Of a stretch of DNA of 64,000 nucleotides, positions 1 through 8,547 are shown piece after piece. Location of the stretch: positions 1 to 64,000 of the forward strand of contig NZ_BOMY01000001.1 of NCBI RefSeq assembly GCF_016862435.1, in the 5' to 3' direction. Origin of the DNA: Paractinoplanes tereljensis (lineage in GTDB: Bacteria; Actinomycetota; Actinomycetes; Mycobacteriales; Micromonosporaceae). The notes under the pieces are model-generated. The model had not been told where the DNA came from. It made no database searches and saw nothing but the letters and a program-made list of their open reading frames with translations. A program made the position numbers and the translations under genes. The first letter of the stretch is position 1. Each line of letters opens with the position of its first letter.

Positions 1-280
1 CACTGGTTTTACTTTACTCTCGCTTTACCGCTTCGTCAAACCCGGGTAATTTCCCGGAAATCACTAACGAAAAAGCTCAAGTCCCGCGAAACAGTACATG
101 GCTATTCGCCCGTACTAATTCTTGGGGTTCCTCCAGGACGGCCGCTCCGGCTGCCCGAAGGCCTCCGTTCGCTCGCCCGTCTCCCTGGCGGCTTCGAAAA
201 CATTACAGGGACATGGCCTGGACGCCAAATCGGCCCCCTGCGAGCCGCGTCACAGGAGGCCGATCGTGAAAAAGCTCAGG
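1..280 (-). other. non-coding leader downstream of tyrS, probable rRNA operon promoter region
   Basis: No gene is supported here. The stretch follows the tyrS stop on the minus strand and is more AT-rich over positions 1-90 than the rest of the window. It holds a near-consensus sigma-70-type promoter at 11-39 and an inverted CCGGG/CCCGG element at about 43-58. In many actinomycetes tyrS lies just upstream of a ribosomal RNA operon. I therefore infer that a 16S rRNA gene begins just beyond position 1 on the minus strand. No rRNA sequence is visible inside the window. Confidence 0.5.
11..39 (-). promoter_or_regulatory. strong sigma-70-type promoter, candidate rrn P1
   Basis: On the minus strand, TTGACG (39-34) is followed after exactly 17 bases by TAAAGT (16-11). 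This is close to the actinobacterial housekeeping consensus and typical of rRNA promoters. AT-rich sequence lies upstream at about 41-85. Transcription would start near position 4 and leave the window. The assignment to an rRNA operon is inferred from the tyrS neighbour. Confidence 0.6.
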
Positions 281-1537
281 TCAGGCTTCGTATTCGACGC
301 CGGCGAAGGTGCGCTTGCCCCGCCGAAGTACCGCAAAGCGACCGTGCAACAACACAGCGGGATCAAGAACGGCTTCACCGTCGGTGATCCGCTCATTGTT
401 CAGGTACGCCCCGCCCTCGGCGATCGTCCGGCGAGCCTCGTTCGCACTGGACACCAGGCCTGACTCCCGCAACAACACACCCAGGGTCGGCGGCTCACCG
501 CGTACGGCTGCCAGACCGGCCTCGGCCAGCGCCGAGCGCAACGTGCCCGCCGAGAGGTCGGACAACGAACCTCGCCCGAAAAGGGCCTGCGAAGCAGCGA
601 CCGCCTGGTTTGCCTCTTCTTCGCCATGCACCAGTGCGGTCACCTCGAAGGCCAGCGCTCGCTGCGCGAGCCGGGCCTGCGGCCGCTCCGCAGTCGCCTT
701 CTCCAGCTCCTCGAGCTCCTCGCGGGACTTGAAGCTGAAGTACCGCAGGTACTGCGAGACGTCGCGGTCGTCCGAGTTGATCCAGAACTGGTAGAAGGCG
801 TACGGCGAGGTCATCTCCGGGTCGATCCAGACCGCGCCGCCCTCACTCTTGCCGAACTTGGTGCCGTCGGCCTTGAGCACGAGCGGCGTGGTGAAGGCGT
901 GCACCGGCCCGGCCCCGCGACGGCGCACGAAGTCGACGCCGGCGGTGATGTTGCCCCACTGGTCGGAGCCACCGAACTGCAGGCCGCAACCGTGGCGTAC
1001 GTGCAGTTGGTAGAAGTCGTTGGCCTGCAGCAACTGGTAGCTGAACTCGGTGAAGCTGATCCCGGTCTCCAGCCGGTTGCGCACCACGTCGCGGGCCAGC
1101 ATCTTGTTGACCGGGAAGTGCTTGCCGACGTCACGAAGGAAGTCGATCACCGAGGTGGGACCGGTCCAGTCGAGGTTGTTGACCAGCTCGGCGCCGTTGG
1201 CCCCCTCGTAGGTGACGAACGGCTGGAGCTGAGAACGGATGCGCGCGACCCAGCCCTCGATCACCTCGGGCGGGTTCATCGAGCGCTCGCTGGACTCACG
1301 CGGGTCGCCGATCTGACCGGTGGCCCCGCCCACCAGCAGCAGCGGCTTGTGGCCGGCCAGCTGGAGGCGCCGGGCGGTCACAGCCTGCACGAGGTGGCCG
1401 ACGTGCAGCGAGGCGGCGGTGGGGTCGAAACCCACATAAAAGGTCAGATTTCCACCGTTGAGGGCTCCGGTCAGCTCCTCTGATGAAGTGGAATCCTGGA
1501 TCAGGCCGCGCCACGTCAGGTCGTCTACGAGAGTCAC
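281..1537 (-). CDS. tyrS: tyrosyl-tRNA synthetase
   Basis: Cytoplasmic class I aminoacyl-tRNA synthetase that charges tRNA-Tyr with tyrosine. The 418-residue protein has the usual bacterial TyrS length. The HIGH-type signature is HVGH at residues 45-48, and the KMSKS-type loop is KFGKS at 227-231. The catalytic domain fills the first 320 or so residues. A C-terminal S4-type RNA-binding domain carries LLRESGLVSS and ends with the ITDGEAVL region. The start is the first in-frame codon before the conserved N-terminal helix. The gene is divergent from the PPK2 gene, with about 100 bp between them. It stands alone on its strand, and the only thing seen downstream is the candidate rRNA promoter. 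Confidence 0.97.
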   Translation of the reverse strand: MTLVDDLTWRGLIQDSTSSEELTGALNGGNLTFYVGFDPTAASLHVGHLVQAVTARRLQLAGHKPLLLVGGATGQIGDPRESSERSMNPPEVIEGWVARIRSQLQPFVTYEGANGAELVNNLDWTGPTSVIDFLRDVGKHFPVNKMLARDVVRNRLETGISFTEFSYQLLQANDFYQLHVRHGCGLQFGGSDQWGNITAGVDFVRRRGAGPVHAFTTPLVLKADGTKFGKSEGGAVWIDPEMTSPYAFYQFWINSDDRDVSQYLRYFSFKSREELEELEKATAERPQARLAQRALAFEVTALVHGEEEANQAVAASQALFGRGSLSDLSAGTLRSALAEAGLAAVRGEPPTLGVLLRESGLVSSANEARRTIAEGGAYLNNERITDGEAVLDPAVLLHGRFAVLRRGKRTFAGVEYEA

Positions 1538-1641
1538 ACCCTGGATTCTCCCGTACTGCTACGTGCGGGGGACACCGGGTTTGGCCATGCTGTACGGATG
1601 AGTCGCCTGGGTAGCGCCACACCGTCGATAAGGATGTCCGC

Positions 1642-2403
1642 ATGACACGCCTCTCCGAGGTCGACCTGTCGGCCAAGTTGTCGAAGAAGGAAGGCCTCGA
1701 CCGGCTCGAGGCCGCTCAGCAGCGCCTCCTGCACCTTCGGCTGCTGCTCGGTGGCCAACTCGGCGAGCAGAGGATCGGCCCGCCCCTCTGCATCGTTTTC
1801 GAAGGCTGGGACGCCTCCGGCAAGGGCGGAGCCATCAAGCGCCTCGCCGCGCCGCTGGACCCCCGCCATGTCCGCGTCTCGCAGTTCGCCGCCCCCACCT
1901 ACGACGAAAAACGACACCATTTCCTGCAGAGGTTCTGGAATGTCCTTCCCGGCTGGGGCGGCATGACCATCCTCGACCGCTCCTGGTACGGGCGTGTCCT
2001 GGTCGAACGCGTCGAAGGCTTCGCTACCGAGGAGCAATGGACCCGCGCTTACCAGGAAATCGTGGAATTCGAACGCGCCCTCGCCGCCGAGGGCACCATC
2101 CTGGTCAAGTTCTGGATGCACGTCTCCCCGGAGGAACAACTTCGCCGCTTCCAGGATCGCGCCGCCGACCCGCTCCGTCAGTGGAAACTCACCGACGAGG
2201 ACTGGCGCAACCGCGAGAAGCGGCCGGCGTACGAGGCCGCCCTGGGCGACATGTTCGCCAAGACCGACCAGAAGCGCGCACATTGGAAGATCATCGCCGG
2301 TGACAACAAGTCGTACGCCCGGGTTGCCGTCCTCGAACACGTCAGCCACACCATCGAAAAACATCTGACGAGTCGTGGCTACAACCTCAAGGACGCCGAC
2401 TGA
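1642..2403 (+). CDS. polyphosphate kinase 2 family (PPK2) phosphotransferase
   Basis: Predicted cytoplasmic enzyme that moves phosphate between polyphosphate and nucleotides. The 253-residue protein is a single PPK2 domain. The Walker A loop GWDASGKGG is at residues 55-63, and the Walker B/lid motif DRSWYGRV is at 112-119. Family signatures RFWNVLPGWG and REKRPAYE are also present. PPK2 enzymes differ in using AMP, ADP or both, and I cannot set the class from sequence alone. The ATG start has an AAGGA-type ribosome-binding site about 8 bases upstream. The permease gene starts 43 bp after the stop on the same strand, so co-transcription is possible. Confidence 0.9.
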   Translation: MTRLSEVDLSAKLSKKEGLDRLEAAQQRLLHLRLLLGGQLGEQRIGPPLCIVFEGWDASGKGGAIKRLAAPLDPRHVRVSQFAAPTYDEKRHHFLQRFWNVLPGWGGMTILDRSWYGRVLVERVEGFATEEQWTRAYQEIVEFERALAAEGTILVKFWMHVSPEEQLRRFQDRAADPLRQWKLTDEDWRNREKRPAYEAALGDMFAKTDQKRAHWKIIAGDNKSYARVAVLEHVSHTIEKHLTSRGYNLKDAD

Positions 2404-2446
2404 CGATCGACCTGCTCGCGTCCACTGTGGCGTACCCTGCCGGGTG

Positions 2447-5400
2447 ATGTTAACGCTCATCATGGGGGCTGTGCGGGCTCGTACCGCGCAGGTTTTGGCG
2501 GTGCTCGTCCTCACCGCGCTGGCCGCCGCGGTCGCCGCGGCCGGTCCCTGGTTCGCGTTCGCGAGCATGAGTTCGGCCGCCGGAGCCGTCGTCGGCGCGG
2601 CTCCGGCCGAGCAGCGGACGCTGTCGATCCGGCAGAGCACCCACCTCAACGGCGATCCGCAGAACACCATCGACCAGCTCGTGGCCCGGGTGCGCGACGA
2701 CCTCGCGCTGCCGTCGGCCGAGCCGGTCACCGGACTGGTGCAGGCGATGAACGTGACCCGTGGCTCACGGACCGACACCATGCCGGTGGCCTACCGCGAC
2801 CAGTTCTGCGATCAGGTCCGGTTGCAAGGGCCGTGCCCGGCCGAACCGGGCGAGGTCGCGATCAGTGCGGCCGCCGGGCAGCGGCTCGGATTACGGCCCG
2901 GCGACCGGGTGACCGAGCACTTCTCGCTGGGCCTGCGGCCGGTCACGTTCCGGATCGTGTCGGTCTACACCCTGATCGACCCGGACGGCCCCTACTGGAG
3001 CAACCACTTCTACCGCGCGCTCAGCGGGCTCGACCCGGTGTTCACGCCGATCGGCACGTTCGAGCTCGGCCAGCTGTCCGACCCGACCGTGACCTGCGAC
3101 GTGCGGCTTCCGGAGGGGCTGCTGCGTGGCGACGGCGGCTACGACCTCGGCGCGGCTCTGAACACGGCCGCCGCCAAACTCCGGAGTGAGCAGCTGGAGC
3201 TGTTCAACTCCAGCGGGCAGGTGCTCACCGCGGTCGCGCGGGACCGGGCGACCGTGCGCACCACGGTCACCGTCTCGCTCGTGCAGGTGCTGATCCTGGC
3301 CTGGTTCGCGATCGGCCTGGCCGGCCGGTACACCAGCCGTGACCGGCACGGGGACACCGCTTTGCTGAAGCTTCGCGGCGTCGCCTCGTCCGGCCTGCTC
3401 CGCCTGGCCTGGGGACAGCATCTGGTCCCGCTGACCGCCGGTGCGATCGTCGGCCTGCCCCTCGGCTTTCTGCTGGCCCGGCTGCTGGCGGGCCCGGTCG
3501 GCAACGCGTCCGACCAGCGCTCGGCGCTACTTCTGTCGATCGTCGCGGTGGCCGCGGTCCTGGTCGGCGGGCTGTTCGTGCTGGCCCTGCTGGAGGCGCT
3601 GGCCCAGCGCCGGTCGGTGGTCGATCTGCTGCGCCGGGTCACGTCGCGGCGTGGCGACTGGAAGTCCGGCCTGATCGATCTGCTCCTGCTCGCCGTCGCG
3701 GTGCTGGCGGTCTATCAGGCCCGGGCCGGCCGCGCCGCGGGTGGACTCGCGCTCGCCGCCCCCACCCTGGTCGCCCTGGCGGTGGCGTTGCTGCTGGCCC
3801 GGGTGCTGGCCCGGGTCGCCGACCGGGGCGGCGGGGCGGCGGTGCGCTCGGGCCGATTGCGGCTCGGGCTGACCGCGGTGCAGGTGTCCCGGCGGCCGGG
3901 CTCCGACCGGCTGTTCGCGCTGGTGGTCGTGACGGTCGCGATGTTCACCACCGCGCTCGGTGGATGGCTGGCCGATCGTGCGCACCGGGCCGGGCGGAGC
4001 GACGCCGAGCTGGGTGCGCAGCGGGTATTGACCGTGCAGGCGGCCAACCGCACGGTCCTCGAGCAGGCGGTCCGCCGGGCCGACCCGCAGGGGACACGGG
4101 CGATGGCGGCGGTCGTCGACACCACTCACCAGCCGGCCGTGCTCGCGGTGGACAGCTCCCGGCTGGCCGCGGTCGCTCGCTGGCGCCCCGACTACGGGCC
4201 CGTCTCCATCCTGTCGGCGGCAATGGCCGACGATCCGGGCCCGGCTCCCCTGCCGGCGGTCACCGGCGACCGGCTCACCGTGCGCCTGGAACACCTGGGC
4301 AGCTCTCCGGCCGCTCTCCGGCTGGTGCTGCAGCACGAGGGCACGGGCGCCCCGATCCAGGTTCCCTTCGGCCCGCTCGGACCGGGAACGCAGACTCTGA
4401 GCGGCCCGGTGAACGGCTGCTCGGCCGCGCCCGGTTGCCGGATCGTCCGCTGGGAGGTGACCGGGCCGCCCGATTCGCAGGGGCGGACCGCGGCAGCCGA
4501 ATACCCGACGGTCGTCACCGTGCGCGGGCTGACCCAGTCGAACCCACCGGCCACCATCCTGGACAGTTCCACGCTGGCCGACATCAACCGCTGGCGGGGC
4601 GGCACGTTCGGCGCCGCGATGGACATCGACACCGCCCGGGGCGCCCTGCGGATGGCGATCGACGAGAATCTGACCGGCACCGCGGCGACCAGCGACCAGG
4701 TCTGGGCGGTCGACAACCGGCTGCCGCTGCCGGTCGTGCTGGGTGGGGATCCGCCGGACGACTGGCAGTTCACCGAGCCGGGCCTGGAGTCGCTGGGCGC
4801 CGGGATCACGCCGGTGCGGGTGGCCGGCAGCGCCCGGGCGCTGCCGGTGCTCGGCACCACCGGCGTACTGATCGACCTCGACGCCTCGCGCCGGATCATC
4901 GGTGACGCCACCGACGAAGGCACCTTCCAGGTGTGGCTGGCTCCCGGCGCCGAGCCGGGTCTGATCAGCGCGCTGGAAGCAAACGGGCTGTCCGTCCGGA
5001 AGGACGAGTCGACGGCGGCCCGAGCCGACCGGCTGGAACGACAGGGACCGTCGGCCGGGGCCCGGTTCGCGCTGCTGTCCGGGGTGATCGGGCTGATGCT
5101 CGCGGCGGCGACCATGGCGGTCGCCGGAGCGGTCGACCGGCGCACGCGCCTGGACGAGATGACCACGCTGCGGGTTCAGGGGCTGCCGCAGCGCGTCGCG
5201 ACCGTGGCGAGCTGGGCCGGCACCGCCGGGCTCCTGCTGGCCGGACTGGCCGGTGGCTTGCTCGCGGCCGGGCTGGCCCGGCCGCTCGCCCGTTCGGTCG
5301 TGCCCGGCTTCTCCGACGGCTGGGCCGTCCTCGCCCCGCCGAACCCGCTCGGCCCGGTCGCGGTCGCCCTGGCCGGTCTGCTCGCCCTGGTCGTGCTGGG

Positions 5401-5461
5401 CCTGGCCGGCTGGTTCTCGGTGTGGAGCCTGCTGCGGCGACTCCGGGAGGACAACCGGTGA
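2447..5461 (+). CDS. giant FtsX-like ABC permease, first of a pair
   Basis: Predicted membrane protein of 1004 residues with the duplicated FtsX/MacB-type architecture. It has an N-terminal membrane anchor (about 12-35) and a large extracytoplasmic domain. A block of about six membrane helices follows (about 271-508), then a second extracytoplasmic domain (about 510-870) and three C-terminal helices (about 875-895, 920-943, 970-997). Family members work with an ABC ATPase to move lipids or peptides or to pass mechanical signals; the substrate here is unknown. No ATPase gene lies next to it. ATG at 2447 is preceded by a GTG at 2444 that could also be the start. The stop overlaps the next gene's GTG in the sequence GTGA, so the two proteins are translationally coupled and probably form a heterodimer. 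Confidence 0.85.
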   Translation: MLTLIMGAVRARTAQVLAVLVLTALAAAVAAAGPWFAFASMSSAAGAVVGAAPAEQRTLSIRQSTHLNGDPQNTIDQLVARVRDDLALPSAEPVTGLVQAMNVTRGSRTDTMPVAYRDQFCDQVRLQGPCPAEPGEVAISAAAGQRLGLRPGDRVTEHFSLGLRPVTFRIVSVYTLIDPDGPYWSNHFYRALSGLDPVFTPIGTFELGQLSDPTVTCDVRLPEGLLRGDGGYDLGAALNTAAAKLRSEQLELFNSSGQVLTAVARDRATVRTTVTVSLVQVLILAWFAIGLAGRYTSRDRHGDTALLKLRGVASSGLLRLAWGQHLVPLTAGAIVGLPLGFLLARLLAGPVGNASDQRSALLLSIVAVAAVLVGGLFVLALLEALAQRRSVVDLLRRVTSRRGDWKSGLIDLLLLAVAVLAVYQARAGRAAGGLALAAPTLVALAVALLLARVLARVADRGGGAAVRSGRLRLGLTAVQVSRRPGSDRLFALVVVTVAMFTTALGGWLADRAHRAGRSDAELGAQRVLTVQAANRTVLEQAVRRADPQGTRAMAAVVDTTHQPAVLAVDSSRLAAVARWRPDYGPVSILSAAMADDPGPAPLPAVTGDRLTVRLEHLGSSPAALRLVLQHEGTGAPIQVPFGPLGPGTQTLSGPVNGCSAAPGCRIVRWEVTGPPDSQGRTAAAEYPTVVTVRGLTQSNPPATILDSSTLADINRWRGGTFGAAMDIDTARGALRMAIDENLTGTAATSDQVWAVDNRLPLPVVLGGDPPDDWQFTEPGLESLGAGITPVRVAGSARALPVLGTTGVLIDLDASRRIIGDATDEGTFQVWLAPGAEPGLISALEANGLSVRKDESTAARADRLERQGPSAGARFALLSGVIGLMLAAATMAVAGAVDRRTRLDEMTTLRVQGLPQRVATVASWAGTAGLLLAGLAGGLLAAGLARPLARSVVPGFSDGWAVLAPPNPLGPVAVALAGLLALVVLGLAGWFSVWSLLRRLREDNR

Positions 5462-8400
5462 TCTCGCTCGTCCTGGCCATGATCTGGTCGCGTCGTGGCC
5501 AAGCGGTCACCCTCGCGCTGCTCGCTCTCCTCGCGGTCGCGGCCGCCGTGGCCTCGCCGGCCTACCTGATCGCGGCCGATCGAGCGATCGCCGTCGGTCA
5601 GATCGCCACCGCCGACGCGGCCGAACGCAGCCTGGCCATGACCGCGGTGCAGAACGACCGGGAGGCCGAGGGCGACGGTGGCGGCCAGTTCGACTTCAAG
5701 GACATCGGCTCGGCCCTGATCGATCTGCCCGGCTTCACCTACGTCTATTCGGCCGAGTTCACCGCGATCGGCATCCAGCCCGGCAAGCAGTACGCCGACC
5801 GCCTCGTGTTCCGCCAGGACGTCTGCTCGCACGTCCGGATGGTCAGCGGCCGCTGCACGGCCGTCGAGGGCGAGGTGATCGTCGGGGCGGCCGCGGCGAA
5901 ACGTCTCCGGCTGGTGGCCGGGCAGTCGATCACCATGCGGGCGGCCCGCTACAGCGACGACCCGGTCAACCCCGGCTACCTTCCGGACGGCAAGCCGAAG
6001 AACCTGGTGATCGCGGGCACCTACCGCGTCGACGCGCCCGAGGACACCTACTGGGGCACTCACGGATACTTCACCGCCGTCTCCGGGGCCGGGCCGGGCG
6101 AACCGGTCTTCACCAACGCGGCCACGTTCGCCGCGATCGATCACGGCGACACCGCCAAGGCCGTCGACGGCGCGGCCGGGCCGCGGGCGCTCGACCCCGA
6201 CCGCCTCGACGACCTGCGGGCCGGCCTGGCCGCGCTGCGATCGGACCCGTCCGACCTGGGCACAGCGATCGCCATCCGAACGCAAATTCCGGAGCTGCTC
6301 GACCGCATCGACGCGGGCCGGGCCGCCGCCAACCTGCTGGTACCGGTTCTCGCCGTGCCGTTGGTGCTGCTCGCCTGCTTCAGCATCCTGCTGGCCGTCG
6401 GCTACGGCACCGAGGGCCGGCAGCCCGAGCTCGCAGTGGTGGCGCTACGCGGCTCCCGATGGTGGACGCGGTGGTGGCTCGCGATCGGCGAGAACGTCGC
6501 CTCGGTGGCGGTCGGCGCGGTCGCCGGGTGCGTGGCCGGCCAGCTGCTTGTCAACGCGGTCGCGGCCGCCCGCTTTCCGGGCACCGGCGTCGACTCGGGC
6601 TGGAGCTCGCTGCGGTACGCGCCGTACGCCGCGCTGGCCGCACTCCTCGCGGCCGTCCTGGCCCAGCGCCGGCAGCTGATCAGCCCGGTGGTCAACCTGT
6701 TGCGCCGTAACCCGGTGGCCACCAACGACCCGCGCGCTCTGGCCGGCGAGGCGGTGATCCTGCTGCTCGCGGTCGTGTCCACCGGGCAGCTGATCATCTC
6801 CGACGGCGCCCTGACCGGCGTCGGCATGCTGGCGCCCGCGTTCCTGGTGCTGGCCATCGCGGTGGCCGGCGCCCGCCTGCTGCTCCCGGCCGTCACCCGG
6901 TACGCCGTGCACGCCCTCGCCCGCGGCCACCTGGGCGTGGCCCTGGCCGCCTTCCAGCTCTCCCGCCGGCCGGGCGCTCGGCGGCTGTTCGCCCTGCTGG
7001 CCGCCACGATCGCGGTGTCCGGCTATGCCGCCTGCACGATCGACGTGGCCGCCCGGGGCCGGGCGGTCCAGTCCGGCCTCGGCGTCGGCGCCGACCGGGT
7101 GCTCGACGTCGGCGGCTCGGTCTACCGCAGCCAGCTGCTGACCGCGGTCCGTAACGTCGACCCCGACGGCCGCTACGCGATGGCCGCCGTCCGCCTGCCC
7201 AGCGCCGGCCACGACGAACCGCTCGGGCTGGCCGTCGACTCGACCCGGCTGGCCGCGGTCGCGCACTGGCCGTCCGACGCCCCGCCGGTCGGCCGGATGG
7301 CCGGCCGCCTGCGCCCGGATGCCCCGCCGCCACCGATCTTCACCGGTCCGGACCTCACCATCGAGGCCAGCGGCACCGGCCTGGACGACAAGAGTCAGCT
7401 CCGGCTCCTGGTATCGGTCTCGTCGACAAGCGGTGCCGGCGACTCACTCGTCCAGCTCGGCAAGATTCGCAACGGACGATTCCGATACAGCCAGAGCGTC
7501 GGCGTGTGCCAGCAGGGCTGCCGCCTCAACGGCCTTCAGGTGGTGGCGGCCACCACGATCACCGAGGTCACCGGCCAGTTGGTGATCAACAAGCTGAGCA
7601 CGTCCGACCCGACCGGCCCACTCGCCGACCCGGCGCGCTGGCGGATGACGAAGTACGGCACCCTCGCCGGCGACCCGGGCGGGCTGCGGATCAGCCTGGA
7701 CGCACCCGACGGCCTGGCCGGTGGCGCCTGGATCAGCCCGGCCGACGCTCCGTACCCGCTCCCGATCGCCTATTCCGGTGCGGCCCCCCTCGCCGGCTCG
7801 ATCACCGGGGCGGGCGGCGGTCCGCTGCCGGTCCGGCCGGTCGGCGAGCTCCCGGCCGTGCCCCAGCTCGGCCGCCATGCGACCCTCGCCGACCTGGAGT
7901 GGGCCGACCGGCTGGCCACCGACGCCGGCCGGGCCCTGCAACCCCAGGTCTGGCTCGGCCCCGGTGCGCCGGCCGACATCGTCGACCGGCTGTCCGTGCA
8001 GGGTTTGACCGTCGTCGGCGATACCCGCGCCGACCAGGTCCGGCGCCAGCTCGACGAGCAGGGCCCGGCGCTGTCCCTCTGGTTCTACGTCCTGGCCGGG
8101 GTGCTGTCGGTGCTGCTCGGCGCGGGCGCGCTGGTGCTGGCCGCGACGGTCGACCAGGCCCGCCGGATCGAGGACCTGTCGGCGCTGCGCGCCCAGGGCC
8201 TGAGCCGGCGGCGACTCGCCTGGGCCACGAGCTGGACGTACCCAATCCTGGTCGCGATCGCCGCGGTGGTCGGGCTGGTGGCTGCCCTGGTCACCTGGCT
8301 GGCCACCGGCTGGGTGCTGCCGCTGGCCGGCACCGACCCACCCGATCTGCCCCTGCCGACCTGGCCCGGCCTGCTCACCGTGCTCGGGACGACCCTGGCC

Positions 8401-8484
8401 GTCTCCCTGGTCCTCGTCCTGGTGGCCGCGGGCACCGGGCGAAACCTGCGCCGCCGGGTCACCAGGAAGGAAAGGCCGGCGTGA
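5458..8484 (+). CDS. giant FtsX-like ABC permease, second of a pair
   Basis: Predicted membrane protein of 1008 residues, a divergent paralogue of the upstream gene with the same layout. It has an N-terminal anchor, an extracytoplasmic domain with a Cys pair (DVCSHVRMVSGRC), a central block of membrane helices, a second extracytoplasmic domain and three C-terminal helices. The GTG start at 5458 overlaps the upstream stop. A longer reading to 4933 is out of keeping with the family and runs inside the first permease. Both partners share phrases such as FQLSRRPGARRLFALL and the LDSTRLAAVA-like segment, which shows duplication of the gene itself. The substrate is unknown. Confidence 0.85.
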   Translation: MISLVLAMIWSRRGQAVTLALLALLAVAAAVASPAYLIAADRAIAVGQIATADAAERSLAMTAVQNDREAEGDGGGQFDFKDIGSALIDLPGFTYVYSAEFTAIGIQPGKQYADRLVFRQDVCSHVRMVSGRCTAVEGEVIVGAAAAKRLRLVAGQSITMRAARYSDDPVNPGYLPDGKPKNLVIAGTYRVDAPEDTYWGTHGYFTAVSGAGPGEPVFTNAATFAAIDHGDTAKAVDGAAGPRALDPDRLDDLRAGLAALRSDPSDLGTAIAIRTQIPELLDRIDAGRAAANLLVPVLAVPLVLLACFSILLAVGYGTEGRQPELAVVALRGSRWWTRWWLAIGENVASVAVGAVAGCVAGQLLVNAVAAARFPGTGVDSGWSSLRYAPYAALAALLAAVLAQRRQLISPVVNLLRRNPVATNDPRALAGEAVILLLAVVSTGQLIISDGALTGVGMLAPAFLVLAIAVAGARLLLPAVTRYAVHALARGHLGVALAAFQLSRRPGARRLFALLAATIAVSGYAACTIDVAARGRAVQSGLGVGADRVLDVGGSVYRSQLLTAVRNVDPDGRYAMAAVRLPSAGHDEPLGLAVDSTRLAAVAHWPSDAPPVGRMAGRLRPDAPPPPIFTGPDLTIEASGTGLDDKSQLRLLVSVSSTSGAGDSLVQLGKIRNGRFRYSQSVGVCQQGCRLNGLQVVAATTITEVTGQLVINKLSTSDPTGPLADPARWRMTKYGTLAGDPGGLRISLDAPDGLAGGAWISPADAPYPLPIAYSGAAPLAGSITGAGGGPLPVRPVGELPAVPQLGRHATLADLEWADRLATDAGRALQPQVWLGPGAPADIVDRLSVQGLTVVGDTRADQVRRQLDEQGPALSLWFYVLAGVLSVLLGAGALVLAATVDQARRIEDLSALRAQGLSRRRLAWATSWTYPILVAIAAVVGLVAALVTWLATGWVLPLAGTDPPDLPLPTWPGLLTVLGTTLAVSLVLVLVAAGTGRNLRRRVTRKERPA

Positions 8485-8547
8485 CGCAACCGAACGGCTA
8501 CCGGCCGGGTACCGATTTGCGGCCGGCGGCGGAACACCGTTGGTTGG

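Noticed and set aside
626..1483. 285-codon open frame on the plus strand inside tyrS
   Set aside because: Antisense shadow of tyrS; composition is skewed and nothing resembles a known family.
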